Notes: generated from the sequence alone by a model not told the origin. A DNA stretch of 64,000 bases from Robiginitomaculum sp. (GCA_026982415.1 JALSHE010000108.1:61936-125935), one strand, 5' to 3'. Numbered from the stretch's first letter, positions 52,770 through 63,897 are shown. Made by a program: numbers and translations.

Positions 52770-54203
52770 TTAATTCCGCCAAAAAGACGGCGCGACAACG
52801 GCAAATACCGCCAAAACTTCTATACGGCCAACCAACATTATGACCGTAAGGACTGATAGGGATAAAACGTTCATATCGCCGTAAGTCGTTTCGGGATTAG
52901 TCGCCGCTAATAAAGGCCCTGTATTGGATAAAGCGGACGCGGCGGCGGACACGGCTTGGGTGAATTCCAAGCCCGACGCCCCCAGTGCCGCAATCCCCAA
53001 AGCAAAGACCAATGTATAACCAAAGAAATACATCCAGATAGATAAAAATGCTTTGTCGTCAATGGTACGGCCTTGAAATTTCACGGGCATCACCCTTGAG
53101 GGATGGCTCATACGGTCAAGGTCTGTGCGCAAATGGCGAAATAAAAGCAGCATGCGAATAATCTTTAACCCCCCTGCCGTTGACAAAGCTGACCCACCAA
53201 TTAACACCAATGCGATGAGCAATGCGGAAGGCACCATATCAATGCCAATGACATGATAATCAAATCCAGTGGAACTGGCCATAAAGGCCGCTTCAACCAC
53301 TACGGTATACAGATGCGCTGCACCCGTAGACAAAAACCCTGCCACAATCAGAATAATGATAATGGCAAAAATGCCCCGGTGTTCAATATTGAGAAAGACT
53401 TCTCGTAAAGCCATAGCATTACGCCGCCGCAATACATCCCAAAGCACGGATACATTAGCAGCACCAAATAAACAAGTCACCGCCAACACCAAACCACCAA
53501 AGCCCGAAACATAATCCGCCAAAAGCCCGCTTCTTGGTGCTAGCCCCCCTGTGGATATTGCACTTAACGCCAAACACAATGCTTCAAACGCTGGTGTTCC
53601 TGAAATGACTAAAAAGGAAAAGCAAACAAATGCAATCAGCGTATATAAAAGGGCAATCAGCCGGCCTATACCCAAAAGCCTTGAAAATATTTCACCTTTG
53701 CGCAGGGTAAACAATGCCGATCTATGCTCCCCAATTCCTGTGAGGTTTAACGCCGCCAAGATGACAACGGCGAATGTGGCAACCATAACTCCGCCGCTCC
53801 ATTGCAACAAAGATCGCCAGAGTAAAAACGATTTGGGGGTCGTGTCTGGGTTGAGCACCGATGCACCTGTCGTTGTCGTCGCCGAAGCTGCTTCAAAATA
53901 AGCAATGGCAAATGTTGGTACCTCTGGCAAAGACAAATACGGCAAACAAGCGATCAATGGCACTAAAAGCCAAAAGAAAACAAGAAACACCAACGCATCG
54001 CGGGTGTTTTCATGGGTCGGCGCGTTCTGTCCGATAAACGCTATGATCAAACCAATAATACCAACAATACAGGCCAGTGTAAAAAACAGACTTGCCTGGG
54101 CGAACTCTCGAAAAACTAATCCGCAGAGCGCCGAAAGCAACATCAATACGGCATAGGAAACCAGCGCATATCCAAGCCAGAGAAAGATGCGCGAATAGGC
54201 CAT
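52770..54203 (-). CDS. trkH: Potassium uptake protein TrkH
   Basis: 477 residues, about ten membrane helices with four pore loops; selectivity-filter glycines appear in TTTGASV, STGGLAP, STAGGLK and the last in SNTGPLL. TrkA supplies the cytosolic gating ring and lies 8 bases upstream. Their place after ntrYX is conserved in alphaproteobacteria. Confidence 0.94.
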   Translation of the reverse strand: MAYSRIFLWLGYALVSYAVLMLLSALCGLVFREFAQASLFFTLACIVGIIGLIIAFIGQNAPTHENTRDALVFLVFFWLLVPLIACLPYLSLPEVPTFAIAYFEAASATTTTGASVLNPDTTPKSFLLWRSLLQWSGGVMVATFAVVILAALNLTGIGEHRSALFTLRKGEIFSRLLGIGRLIALLYTLIAFVCFSFLVISGTPAFEALCLALSAISTGGLAPRSGLLADYVSGFGGLVLAVTCLFGAANVSVLWDVLRRRNAMALREVFLNIEHRGIFAIIIILIVAGFLSTGAAHLYTVVVEAAFMASSTGFDYHVIGIDMVPSALLIALVLIGGSALSTAGGLKIIRMLLLFRHLRTDLDRMSHPSRVMPVKFQGRTIDDKAFLSIWMYFFGYTLVFALGIAALGASGLEFTQAVSAAASALSNTGPLLAATNPETTYGDMNVLSLSVLTVIMLVGRIEVLAVFAVVAPSFWRN

Positions 54204-54211
54204 GAAATACC

Positions 54212-55585
54212 TTAAAAATAATCAGCACTAACACGGAACAAATGTTCAACATGTGTCAAGGCTGAAATATCAGCCAACAAGACCACATGGTCGCGTGTCT
54301 GTATGGTTAAATCCGGCGTGGGTTGCATAACATTCCCGTTCCTGATAACGGCACCTATGACAATCCCGTCGGGAATATCAGCTTCTTCCAGCGTTTTGCC
54401 AGATAAGGGCGATGTATCAAGCACCTCGCCCTCCATCACTTCAGCCGAGCCGCCCTCCAACGCAAATACATCAAGGATACGCCCCTTGCGAACATGGCGC
54501 AGAATTGACGAAACCGTTGTTGCTCGTGGATCAATGATCATATCAATGTCCAAAGATCTGCGAATGTCCAGTAAGGAAACATCGTTGATAAGGCTAAACA
54601 CCTGCCCATCACCAATAGACTTTGCCATAATCCCAGCAATAATGTTTGTCTTGTCATCATTGGTCAAACACAAAATACCTTGGGCATCACGAACGCCAGC
54701 CTCCTCTTGTACGGCTGCACTCAATGCATCACCGTAGAGTACAACAGTATGCTTTAGCTGTTCCGCCGCTTTTTCTGCGCGGGCTTTGTTAGCTTCAATA
54801 ATGCGTACCCGCACGCCGGATACTTTTTCCAATTCACGGGCTACATAGGCCCCAACATTGCCGCCGCCAAATATCACTACGTGGCGTGCTTTTTCTTCAT
54901 TCGTGCCAATAATGTCAAGCAAACGGCTTGCATGTGCCGAATCGACAACGAAATATGCATTATCCCCCACCGACAATTGATCGTCCGGGTCTGGAGCAAA
55001 AAATTGTTTGTCGCGAAATACGCCAACAATAGTAGCTTTCAAATTCGGAAATAACTCCCTAATTTGGTGGATAGGCATATTGGTGATAGGGCAATCTTCA
55101 TCGACCTGAATACCAATAAGTTGCACCAAACCATTAGCAAAGGGCACAACATCAAATGCCCCAGGCGTATTAAGGCGGCGCAAAATAGCTTTGCCAATTT
55201 CGATTTCCGGAGAGATGATAATATCAATCGGCATGTTTTGGCGCGTATATAAATCGCGCCATTTTTCCTCAAGATAGTCTTGCGCCCGTACCCGCGCAAT
55301 TTTTATCGGTGTACCAAATAACGAATGACAGATCTGGCAAGCCACCATATTGACCTCGTCGGAATAAGTCACAGCGATAACCATATCTGCCGTCTCGGCG
55401 CCCGCTTTTTTCAAAACACTGGGGTGCGCCCCGTGACCAACAATACCGCGTACATCAAGTTCTGTAGATATACTCTGCACAAGCTCGGCGGAAATATCGA
55501 CAACAGTCACAGAGTTGTTTTCTGCCGACAAACGCCTGGCAATACCGTAACCAACCCGTCCGGCGCCGCAAATAATGATATCCAT
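54212..55585 (-). CDS. trkA: Trk system potassium regulator TrkA
   Basis: 457 residues: two tandem RCK units, each a Rossmann nucleotide site (GAGRVGYGIA near the N-terminus and GGGNVGAYVA near 230) followed by a TrkA-C domain. NAD(H)/ATP binding gates TrkH. Starts 3 bases after ntrX ends. Confidence 0.95.
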   Translation of the reverse strand: MDIIICGAGRVGYGIARRLSAENNSVTVVDISAELVQSISTELDVRGIVGHGAHPSVLKKAGAETADMVIAVTYSDEVNMVACQICHSLFGTPIKIARVRAQDYLEEKWRDLYTRQNMPIDIIISPEIEIGKAILRRLNTPGAFDVVPFANGLVQLIGIQVDEDCPITNMPIHQIRELFPNLKATIVGVFRDKQFFAPDPDDQLSVGDNAYFVVDSAHASRLLDIIGTNEEKARHVVIFGGGNVGAYVARELEKVSGVRVRIIEANKARAEKAAEQLKHTVVLYGDALSAAVQEEAGVRDAQGILCLTNDDKTNIIAGIMAKSIGDGQVFSLINDVSLLDIRRSLDIDMIIDPRATTVSSILRHVRKGRILDVFALEGGSAEVMEGEVLDTSPLSGKTLEEADIPDGIVIGAVIRNGNVMQPTPDLTIQTRDHVVLLADISALTHVEHLFRVSADYF

Positions 55586-55588
55586 GCC

Positions 55589-57016
55589 CTACTCCTGCTC
55601 TCGTTCAGTCGTTTGCGCGTCAGACAGTGTTGCTCCGGAAAGTTTTGAGGACGAATTAATCCCCAAAGACTTAAGTTTACGGTGCAATGCCGAACGTTCC
55701 ATACCGACAAATGTTGCCGTGCGCGAGATATTACCGCCAAAACGTTCTATTTGCACCTGTAAATACTCCCGCTCAAAATGTTCACGAGCATCGCGCAGCG
55801 GCAAGGAGACAATCCGGTCACTATCTTGCGCGTTTGTGGCCTGACGAACCACAGATACTTCTTCGGGAAGAGATTTAAGCGTGATGGGTTCTCCGGGTTT
55901 ACCGCCAGCCAATATCAACAAACGCTCAACATTGTTTTTCAACTGCCTGACATTGCCGGGCCAATCATGGGCTTGGAGTGCCGCCATAGCGTCGTCGCCA
56001 ATACTTCTGGCAGGCAAACCCGTGGACCCGGATAATCTGTCGATAAAATACTCGACGAGTTCCGGTATATCTTCACGTCTATCCATAAGCGGTGGTGCGG
56101 TTAAAGGCATAACATTGAGGCGGTGATAAAGATCTTCCCGGAAATGGCCCAGTCTTGTTTCTTTTTCCAAATCCCGCGAAGTCGACGTTATAACACGCAC
56201 ATCAACCTGAACATCTTTTTGCCCGCCAACCCGATGAAAACGTTGATTGACAAGCAAACGCAGAAGCTTGCTTTGGGTTTCTCGGGGCATATCCGCGACT
56301 TCATCCAGATAAAGTGTACCAAAGTGTGCCCGCTCCAGCAGCCCGATTTTAACCGCATTGCCGTGCGCGTCTTCCACACCGAACAACTCTTCCTCAACCC
56401 GTTCCGGCACCATAGATGCAGCATTAACGGCGCGGAATGGCCCATTGGAGCGATCGGATTTGTCGTGCAGTAACCGTGCTATCAATTCTTTGCCTGCCCC
56501 CGACGGCCCCGAGATAAGTACACGGCTATTCGTGGGTGCAATACGGTCTATTTTTTGCCGTAACTGACAAATAACGGATGAGCGCCCGATTAAACTTTCC
56601 TCCAAAACGGATCGACCTTTGAGATCCGCATTTTCCTGTCGTAACTGCACGGTTTCCAGCGCCCGCTTTGCTGTGATCAAAAGTTTTTCGCTTGGGAATG
56701 GTTTGACGATATAATCATAAGCCCCTTTGCGAATAGCCGAAACTGCCGTCTCAACGCTGCCGTGGCCACTTATAATTATCACTGGAATATCTGGATCGGT
56801 CTTTTTAAACACGTCCATCAGCTCTATGCCGTCCATGTCCGAACCCTTAAGCCATACATCCATAATGACCAGTGAGGGCTTGCGGGATTTAAACTCTGAA
56901 AGTGCCTGTACACTGCCATTTGCTTCGCGGACAGGGTAACCGTCATCGGATAAAATACCGGCAATCAAATTCCTAATATCATCTTCGTCTTCAACAACTA
57001 ATATCTCAAAACTCAT
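55589..57016 (-). CDS. ntrX: Response regulator NtrX
   Basis: 475 residues: receiver with D53, AAA+ domain with Walker A GPSGAGKELIAR and Walker B TLYLDEVADMP, and a Fis-type helix-turn-helix (GGNISRTATFVGMERSALHR) at the C-terminus. The GAFTGA sigma-54 contact is missing, as is usual for alphaproteobacterial NtrX. It answers the NtrY kinase, overlapping it by 4 bases; in relatives the pair controls nitrogen, redox and envelope functions. Confidence 0.95.
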   Translation of the reverse strand: MSFEILVVEDEDDIRNLIAGILSDDGYPVREANGSVQALSEFKSRKPSLVIMDVWLKGSDMDGIELMDVFKKTDPDIPVIIISGHGSVETAVSAIRKGAYDYIVKPFPSEKLLITAKRALETVQLRQENADLKGRSVLEESLIGRSSVICQLRQKIDRIAPTNSRVLISGPSGAGKELIARLLHDKSDRSNGPFRAVNAASMVPERVEEELFGVEDAHGNAVKIGLLERAHFGTLYLDEVADMPRETQSKLLRLLVNQRFHRVGGQKDVQVDVRVITSTSRDLEKETRLGHFREDLYHRLNVMPLTAPPLMDRREDIPELVEYFIDRLSGSTGLPARSIGDDAMAALQAHDWPGNVRQLKNNVERLLILAGGKPGEPITLKSLPEEVSVVRQATNAQDSDRIVSLPLRDAREHFEREYLQVQIERFGGNISRTATFVGMERSALHRKLKSLGINSSSKLSGATLSDAQTTEREQE

Positions 57017-59271
57017 GTTACAGTTTCTCCTGTCGGATTGGTAATTTTATGAGCGGACGGCATTAGAGGTTCAGTAAATTCATCTGTTTTTGGCAAGCAA
57101 ATACGAACTCGCGCACCTATTTTATCAGCTGACAAGCTAACCAACTCTAAAGACCCGCCGTGATCTTCTGCAATACGCTTGACAATGGCCAAACCTAGGC
57201 CGGAACCTTCATCGCGTGTCGTCATATACGGCTCAAGCAAACGATCACGGTCTTGGTCAGGCCACCCCTGGCCATTATCGGTTATATCAATACAGACCAA
57301 TGCGCCTGCCACGCTAACCTCTGTACTTATCACCCCGTCCAGCTCTTCTTGGCCAGTGTCGTCAATCCGTCTTGATATGGCTTCGCCGGCATTCTTATAG
57401 ATATTTGTTAAGGCTTGGGAAATGAGGCGCTCATCACATAAAATTTCAATATTTGCGTCCTGGTTTTCATCATATAGAAACTGTATATCTGGAAATGCGA
57501 CCTGTGCGGCGAACAATGTTTCCTTAATGAGGGTGTGCAAGTTAATTGGCTCCAGTATCGGTGCTGGCATGCGCGCAAATGCGGAAAATTCATCAACCAT
57601 GCGCCCCAAGTTTGCAACTTGGCGGACAATGGTTTTTGTGCAGTTGGAAAACACCTCTGGATCTGAGGTGATTTCAGGTTTAAATTTCTTCTCTAATCGT
57701 TCCGCAGATAATTGAATTGGCGTCAGCGGGTTTTTAATTTCATGGGCAATTCTGCGAGCAACCTCTCGCCAAGCCGAGTGCCTTTGCGCAGCGACCAAGC
57801 GCGTAATATCGTCAAAGGTAATCACCCATCCTGTTTCGGGTTGGTGGCCTTTATAGGATGAAATACGAATATCAAGGTTTTTGATGCCGTGCGACGTTTC
57901 AAGAACGACCTGATCGTCTGCATGGTTATCAATGTCGTCTTTGGCGCGTGTAAATACAGGCAAGAAGCTTTGTAACACAAGAGACAACGGCGCCCCGACA
58001 ACATCGGCGGCACGCAAACCCAATAAATTTTCAGCGGATTTATTAATGACCGTAATTTTACCCTCTGGGGTTAAACCGATCACGCCCGCACTGACACCGG
58101 AAAGCACCGCTTCTGAAAACTCCCGGCGCTGCTCCGAAATATCATGCTCCATCACCAAGTCTTCGCGCTGTGTATGAAGTTGTCTGGTCATGCGGTTGAA
58201 AGCATTGGCTAAATCACCAATTTCGTCCCAAACACCCGTGACATTTACCCGTGCAGCAAGATTACCCGCACGGACTTTTTCTGCCGCATTGACCATCTCG
58301 CCCAAGGGTGAAACTATCCTGTTGGCCAATAGAAGAGCAAGCCAAATAGCCGCAAAAAAGATCAATAACGCTACCTCTATATAGGTCAATAAGAACACAT
58401 TGTTTAGCGCTTTATAGCTGCCCTCATAGCTATCCAGTGACGCGTCTACCTCGTCGATTTTGTCAATATTCGCAAGCACGCCCTCGCGCAGATAACGACC
58501 TGTATAAAGATAAGCATCTGCGAAATTTTCAAGCTTGTATAGCGCGACCAGCAAGTCGATTTCGTTGCGGCTAGTGATTGTCATCGAGCCTTCTTTGGCA
58601 CGGCTCATAGCCTCACTGCTTGGTAAAATGTAAACCGGGGACTGCGGCCCTTCCGCTTGGGATAATATCCTGCCGTCCCCGTCAATCACATAAACAACAG
58701 GAAATTCCCGAAACACGGCCTGACTTATGAGGAAAGCGGTAAATGTAATCCTGTTTGGCAAAGTCGATTCTGCACGGTTCAAGTCTTCGGCAATTTCATA
58801 AACCCCTTGGGAGATTTCATCTATTTCCTCTCGCAAATATGCATTGGAAACGTCCCGGGAATTTTGCATGGTTTGGCGCACTGTTGGCCCAAAAATATCG
58901 CTTAAATTCCGGCTCATAAGAGCCGTAAAAAACAGACCAACCAATATAGCTGGCAACAAAGCCCCCAAGGAAAATATCATAACAAATCGGCGGTGCAAAT
59001 GCGGCGCACTCTCGTGCGCATCAGAGCTGAACAACACCTTGCGCAGACGGAAAAATAAATAGACGCCAAGAATAAGAATCAACACCAGATTGAGCCATAG
59101 CCCCGGCAAAGCATCTGCCGCCTGCCCTTCATCGCCAGACAAAGCCATCAAAGCGCCAATGCCTGTAAGTGTAGCTGCTATTGTAAAAAATACGCCAAAC
59201 AACGCCGTGCGAAACACTCGTGGTGTCCGGAATTGCCTGTTCCGCGTTTTTTTATCGCCTGTCATTGTCAC
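57013..59271 (-). CDS. ntrY: Sensor histidine kinase NtrY
   Basis: 752 residues. Four membrane helices (about 18-46, 58-75, 90-112, 295-318), HAMP domain, a PAS domain and a kinase core with His in RRIAHEIKNPLTPIQLS and the ATP site DNGQGW and GSGLGLAIV. NtrX is its likely partner, and NtrC cross-talk is known in relatives. A 56-base gap separates it from ntrC. Confidence 0.95.
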   Translation of the reverse strand: MTMTGDKKTRNRQFRTPRVFRTALFGVFFTIAATLTGIGALMALSGDEGQAADALPGLWLNLVLILILGVYLFFRLRKVLFSSDAHESAPHLHRRFVMIFSLGALLPAILVGLFFTALMSRNLSDIFGPTVRQTMQNSRDVSNAYLREEIDEISQGVYEIAEDLNRAESTLPNRITFTAFLISQAVFREFPVVYVIDGDGRILSQAEGPQSPVYILPSSEAMSRAKEGSMTITSRNEIDLLVALYKLENFADAYLYTGRYLREGVLANIDKIDEVDASLDSYEGSYKALNNVFLLTYIEVALLIFFAAIWLALLLANRIVSPLGEMVNAAEKVRAGNLAARVNVTGVWDEIGDLANAFNRMTRQLHTQREDLVMEHDISEQRREFSEAVLSGVSAGVIGLTPEGKITVINKSAENLLGLRAADVVGAPLSLVLQSFLPVFTRAKDDIDNHADDQVVLETSHGIKNLDIRISSYKGHQPETGWVITFDDITRLVAAQRHSAWREVARRIAHEIKNPLTPIQLSAERLEKKFKPEITSDPEVFSNCTKTIVRQVANLGRMVDEFSAFARMPAPILEPINLHTLIKETLFAAQVAFPDIQFLYDENQDANIEILCDERLISQALTNIYKNAGEAISRRIDDTGQEELDGVISTEVSVAGALVCIDITDNGQGWPDQDRDRLLEPYMTTRDEGSGLGLAIVKRIAEDHGGSLELVSLSADKIGARVRICLPKTDEFTEPLMPSAHKITNPTGETVT

Positions 59272-59327
59272 CTATTTACCACACTGATACCCGGATGCAA
59301 CAAAAATTGCGGGCGGGCTTTATGTGT

Positions 59328-60632
59328 CTACTTGTCCTGCCATTTACGCAATTTCGTCCGCAGAGTATTGCGGTGGATACCAAGCAAATCTGCTGCTTTT
59401 GAGTTATTGCCGCCTGTCAGCCGCAAGGCTTCTGCGATCAATGGTTTTTCCACCCACTCCAGCGCCTGCTCAAAAGGTGAATTGGTGGAATTATCACCAC
59501 CCGCATTCACCGCGCTCAACAACTCAGTACAAGCAAGTTTTATATCTTCAAATGGGTTATCCCGTATCTCTATTGTTTGTTGCGGAGCGAGTATACGCTC
59601 AACTATATTCTCTGTAATGTCCCTATCTGAAAATTGCAAAGCAACGACGTGCATCAAATTCCGCAGTTCGCGCACATTACCGGGCCAAGTGTGGGCTTTC
59701 AGTCTCACTTGTGCCGACTTGTCAATATTCCCGCGTGCGCCTGGCCGTACACTGTTAATGAAGTGTGACGCTAAATCAACGATGTCCCTAGTCCGATCCC
59801 GCAAGGGTGGCAAATAAATGCGCCCGCCCATTAAGTGAGATGATAAATCAGCACGAAGCATTTGATTTTGCTGTATTTCTTCCAACGACTCTTCAGCAGT
59901 GGCTATCACTCGAAATTTATCGCCACTTGGTCTACTTTCGTTGAATTCTAGTGCTTCAAGCAATTGCGCTTGCCGTTTTGCGCTCAGTTCATGCACGCGG
60001 TCAACCAGCAAATCTCCTGCTCCAACCGCCTCAAATAAGTCGGCATTGTTGTCAAAGCTACTGAACAAGACAAAGTTTAAGCTGCTGCGCCCTCCAGCAT
60101 CATGCACACATTGCGCCGCGAGGCTCTTGCCTGTGCCCGCATCCCCCCAAACAAATACGGGAACCAAACCCGAAGCATAATCGGATATAGCCCGAAATAC
60201 GGGCTGCATGGCTTTTGATCGGCCAATCATTTGATCCGGTTTTTTTGATATTTTCCGTTCAGGGATTACCTGTGCATCCAAAGCGCGCCTAATTGTGCCC
60301 GCCAGCTCCGGCAAATCAAATGGTTTGGGGATATATTCAAACACTCCAGACTGCCTGGATTTAAGCGCCGTGACCATGCGAGTATTGGCGCTGATAATGA
60401 TAATGGGCAAATTTGGGCGCAATTGCTTCAGCTCGGGAATATAGGAGAAAATTTCGTCCGCCCCCATATGTACATCTGTGAGAATGACATCGCCCTCGCC
60501 AGCCTTCGCCCACTTTAACAAGGTTTGCGGGTTGTCAGTAGCTTTCACACCATAGCCCGCTCGGGTCAGGTACTTACTGAGGACAAAACGGATACTTGCA
60601 TCATCATCTGCTATTAAAATATTGTATTTCAT
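59328..60632 (-). CDS. ntrC: Nitrogen regulator NtrC lacking the GAFTGA loop
   Basis: 434 residues. The receiver has D53; Walker A GDAGTGKS is at 163-170; the C-terminal Fis-type helix-turn-helix (TGGNNSKAADLLGIHRNTL) is intact. The central AAA+ domain is divergent: the region between about 190 and Walker B is roughly half the usual length and holds no GAFTGA, and Walker B reads LLVDR instead of DE. Such an NtrC cannot be expected to activate sigma-54 in the classical way. Rhodobacter capsulatus NtrC also lacks the motif and works with sigma-70. It overlaps ntrB by 4 bases. Confidence 0.9.
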   Translation of the reverse strand: MKYNILIADDDASIRFVLSKYLTRAGYGVKATDNPQTLLKWAKAGEGDVILTDVHMGADEIFSYIPELKQLRPNLPIIIISANTRMVTALKSRQSGVFEYIPKPFDLPELAGTIRRALDAQVIPERKISKKPDQMIGRSKAMQPVFRAISDYASGLVPVFVWGDAGTGKSLAAQCVHDAGGRSSLNFVLFSSFDNNADLFEAVGAGDLLVDRVHELSAKRQAQLLEALEFNESRPSGDKFRVIATAEESLEEIQQNQMLRADLSSHLMGGRIYLPPLRDRTRDIVDLASHFINSVRPGARGNIDKSAQVRLKAHTWPGNVRELRNLMHVVALQFSDRDITENIVERILAPQQTIEIRDNPFEDIKLACTELLSAVNAGGDNSTNSPFEQALEWVEKPLIAEALRLTGGNNSKAADLLGIHRNTLRTKLRKWQDK

Positions 60633-61699
60633 ACCTTTTCCTTACGACCACTCGGTAGCAACATGGAAAAAATGGTTTCATCACCATTGGAATGACACGC
60701 CACAATCCCTCCATGTTCCTCAATAATTTTTGACACAAGCGCCAAACCAAGGCCGTGCCCATTTGCCTTCCCCGTCACAAATGGCTGGAATATTCTATCT
60801 TTAATTTTGTCAGAAACCCCACCACCATTATCAATAATTTTGACCTCTATGGGCAGCGCATGTAGCCCGCCCTGAGGGGCTTGTTTACGCACACCAGCCC
60901 GGTACAACGTCTGTATTTCAATCGTGCCAGCCCCCATATGAGCTTTCACAGAATCGGTCGCATTGGCTAAAAAATTAATCACCACCTGCATCAATTTGTC
61001 GGCATTGCCATAAACATCCGGCAAAGACGGGTCATAGTTTTCTACAAATTTAATGTCCGCATTATTGGCATTTTGAAACAATAAAAGCGCTTTTCGTAAC
61101 ACTGTATGGATATTGAAATTATCAAACTCCGAAGGCTCACTAATGCTGAAGTCTTCCATTTTATCCGCGAGCCGCCCAATACGCTTCACTTCCGATTTAA
61201 TCAGTCCTGTGATTTCCAAATCTGCCGCATCCGATATACCCGCCTCCAATAATTGCACAGCCCCATATATTCCCGCTAACGGGTTTTTAAGCTCATGGGC
61301 TAACATTTGCCCGAACATGCCGACGGCTTGCCCCTTATCGCTGTCATTGTCTGTACCGACACCGTATCTTTGCGGCGATAACAAAATAGCTATGTTTTGT
61401 TTATACGGGAAGATCAAATACGAGACTTCGGCACTACCAGCACCGGGTATATAAACATCAAAATTATGCCCGCGAATTGTGGATCCGTTTTTTGCTGTAT
61501 CCCCCGCCGCAGTTTCAAGCGCAGCAAAACCGCCTGCAATATGCGCCAAATTGCTACCTATTTTTGATGCGAGTGAGCATTGTAACCAGCTTTCTGCAGC
61601 TGAGTTCATCCAGGCTAATGTTAAATCCGCGCTCTTAAACACTAAAACCGGATCAGGCAGGGCTTCCACCAATTCGTTATCTATCTGTGTGGTCGTCAT
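60629..61699 (-). CDS. ntrB: Nitrogen sensor kinase NtrB
   Basis: 356 residues, cytosolic. A PAS domain (about 8-110) is followed by the H-box [14 protein letters not shown]-box [10 protein letters not shown] and ATP motifs DNGGGVS and GHGLGLALV. It phosphorylates NtrC in response to PII signalling. It overlaps dusB and ntrC by 4 bases each. Confidence 0.93.
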   Translation of the reverse strand: MTTTQIDNELVEALPDPVLVFKSADLTLAWMNSAAESWLQCSLASKIGSNLAHIAGGFAALETAAGDTAKNGSTIRGHNFDVYIPGAGSAEVSYLIFPYKQNIAILLSPQRYGVGTDNDSDKGQAVGMFGQMLAHELKNPLAGIYGAVQLLEAGISDAADLEITGLIKSEVKRIGRLADKMEDFSISEPSEFDNFNIHTVLRKALLLFQNANNADIKFVENYDPSLPDVYGNADKLMQVVINFLANATDSVKAHMGAGTIEIQTLYRAGVRKQAPQGGLHALPIEVKIIDNGGGVSDKIKDRIFQPFVTGKANGHGLGLALVSKIIEEHGGIVACHSNGDETIFSMLLPSGRKEKV

Positions 61700-62727
61700 G
61701 CCGCTCCGTCCAAACTAAGATTATCTGGTGACAAATACACTTGCTCTAATTTTGCCAGTACGGCGGCTTCATTGTTCAATCTGCAAATGTCGGAACGGGC
61801 CTGGCCTCGGGCATCATCCGGCATGTCCACGGGGGCATTACTGATGTATTCTGATAGATGCTTGCGGGCATTGCGGATACCGCGCTCTTGCCCGTAAAAC
61901 TGGAGTATACCTCGATAATGTTGCTGAGCGGTAAGTAGCATGTCTTCTAGTGATATTGGCACATATTCACGTCCGGCCAAGCGAGCATTGACCTCTGCGA
62001 TACGCCACGGCGCACCAACCAATCCGCGCCCCAACATAACACCGTCCGCACCGGATTGCGCCATGGCCTGCACAGCATCAGCACCCGTGATAATATCTCC
62101 GTTGACAATCACGGGTATGCTCACCGCCTGTTTCACTTTTTTTACCGCCGTCCAGTCCGCACTGCCCTTATACATCTGACAGCGCGTGCGCCCGTGGACA
62201 ACGACCATCTTGATTCCCGCCGATTCGGCACGCGCCGCCAGTTCCGGAGCGTTCAAACTGTCATCATCCCAACCCAGTCGCATTTTCAAAGTCACAGGCA
62301 CATCGACCGCATCCACGGTCGCCTCAATCAATGTCAAAGCATGATCCAAGTCCCGCATCAATGCCGACCCCGACAGGCCAGACGTTACCCGCCGCGTCGG
62401 ACAGCCCATATTTATATCTATCACCTCTGCGCCAACATCTTCTGCCATGCTCGCGCCCTCCCCCATCCACTTGGCTTCGCGGCCAATCAATTGAATGGCT
62501 AAAGGTTTAATCTCGCCCGCCCCTTCGGTTTTTATCATGGAGGCTTGATGGCCTCTGCCCAAATATTCGCTAGCCACCATTTCCGACATAACCGAACCCG
62601 GCCCGAATTTTTGCGCGGTGCGGCGAAACGGTAAATCGGAAATCCCGGTCATAGGCGCGACCAGCACATTTGACTTTAACTTAAGCTTGCCGATATAGAT
62701 TACATTGTTCATAGTTTCAGGGTTCAT
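61696..62727 (-). CDS. dusB: tRNA dihydrouridine synthase DusB (NifR3)
   Basis: 343 residues. FMN-dependent reduction of uridines in tRNA. Motifs [16 protein letters not shown], catalytic Cys in NMGCPTRR, and KMRLGWDDD are seen. ATG 62727 is used; ATG 62712 is a second option. It heads dusB-ntrB-ntrC, the nifR3-ntrBC order of alphaproteobacteria, with ntrYX following after short gaps. Divergent from ispDF with 27 bases between. Confidence 0.95.
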   Translation of the reverse strand: MNPETMNNVIYIGKLKLKSNVLVAPMTGISDLPFRRTAQKFGPGSVMSEMVASEYLGRGHQASMIKTEGAGEIKPLAIQLIGREAKWMGEGASMAEDVGAEVIDINMGCPTRRVTSGLSGSALMRDLDHALTLIEATVDAVDVPVTLKMRLGWDDDSLNAPELAARAESAGIKMVVVHGRTRCQMYKGSADWTAVKKVKQAVSIPVIVNGDIITGADAVQAMAQSGADGVMLGRGLVGAPWRIAEVNARLAGREYVPISLEDMLLTAQQHYRGILQFYGQERGIRNARKHLSEYISNAPVDMPDDARGQARSDICRLNNEAAVLAKLEQVYLSPDNLSLDGAA

Positions 62728-62754
62728 AGTTTCGCTTTAAAGGGAAAAAACCAG

Positions 62755-63897
62755 TTGCACAATAATTCATCACCAAAATATGTAAAAATTGCAGTCCTGA
62801 TTGTCGCCGCAGGACGGGGGCATAGAGCTGGCGGAGGCTTGCCCAAGCAATACCGTGAGCTTGATGGACAAATGGTGCTGACCAAGACACTTAAATGCTT
62901 CGCAGATTACGCGCCTATTATTGTTGCCATTCACCCTGATGATAAAGCATTATTCGACCAAGCTTGTGCGAATAATGACGGCGAAATACTATCTGTATCC
63001 GGCGGCGCAACCCGAACGGCATCCGTCAAAGCAGGCTTAGAAAACTTACGAGAGCACAAGCCAGATATTGTACTTATCCATGATGCGGCGCGACCATTCC
63101 TGTCACAGACAATAGACAATGTTATCAAAACTTTGACCGAGCACCTCGCAGCGGCCCCTGCCCTCCCCATAGTCGACGCGGTAAAAACCCTGGACGGCAC
63201 ACCTGTTGACCGTGACCAACTCCGCCGTGTGCAAACCCCACAAGGCTTTCATTACAGCGCTATCATGCAAGCCTATGACAACATCCCAGACAGTGCAGAT
63301 TTTGCCGACGACATAGAAGTGGCACGGCAAGCGGGTATGTCCATCGGGTTTTGCGAGGGCGACCCCAAAAACATCAAGCTAACTTTTGAAGACGATTTTA
63401 TAGCGGCACAAAACATGATAAGCATTACCGGTTCGGGATATGACGTTCACCAGATTTGCGAGGGCAAGTCTCTATTCCTGTGCGGCGTAGAGATTGAGGC
63501 TGGGTTTTCCCTAAAAGGCCATAGCGATGCAGATGTCGGCCTACACGCCCTTACAGATGCCCTGTTAGGTGCCATCAGCGCCGGAGACATAGGCGACCAC
63601 TTCCCGCCGTCCGACGATAAATGGAAAGGCGTAGCATCGACCATGTTCCTAAAGCATGCCGCCAAATTAGTACGGGCAGAAGGCGCAATCATTGACCATG
63701 TAGATGTGACCTTGATCTGCGAAAAACCAAAGGTAAAACCGCACCGCGAAGCCATGCGGTTAATGATTGCGAGAGCGCTGGACCTCACCATGAACCGCGT
63801 CAGTGTCAAAGCCACGACCACAGAAGGCCTCGGGTTTACGGGACGGGGCGAAGGCATTGCCGCCAGTGCCACAGCCAGCATTCGCATACCGTCATGA
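62755..63897 (+). CDS. ispDF: Bifunctional MEP cytidylyltransferase / MEcPP synthase (IspD-IspF fusion)
   Basis: 380 residues for two isoprenoid precursor steps. The IspD half (1-220) has AAGRGHRAGGGLPKQY and DAARPF; the IspF half (from about 225) has GSGYDVHQI and KGHSDADVGLHALTDALLG with zinc residues. The start is TTG 62755: AGGG (62741-62744) is 10 bases upstream and no ATG or GTG lies closer in frame. The stop overlaps the next gene as ATGA. The fusion is typical of alphaproteobacteria. Confidence 0.95.
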   Translation: MHNNSSPKYVKIAVLIVAAGRGHRAGGGLPKQYRELDGQMVLTKTLKCFADYAPIIVAIHPDDKALFDQACANNDGEILSVSGGATRTASVKAGLENLREHKPDIVLIHDAARPFLSQTIDNVIKTLTEHLAAAPALPIVDAVKTLDGTPVDRDQLRRVQTPQGFHYSAIMQAYDNIPDSADFADDIEVARQAGMSIGFCEGDPKNIKLTFEDDFIAAQNMISITGSGYDVHQICEGKSLFLCGVEIEAGFSLKGHSDADVGLHALTDALLGAISAGDIGDHFPPSDDKWKGVASTMFLKHAAKLVRAEGAIIDHVDVTLICEKPKVKPHREAMRLMIARALDLTMNRVSVKATTTEGLGFTGRGEGIAASATASIRIPS

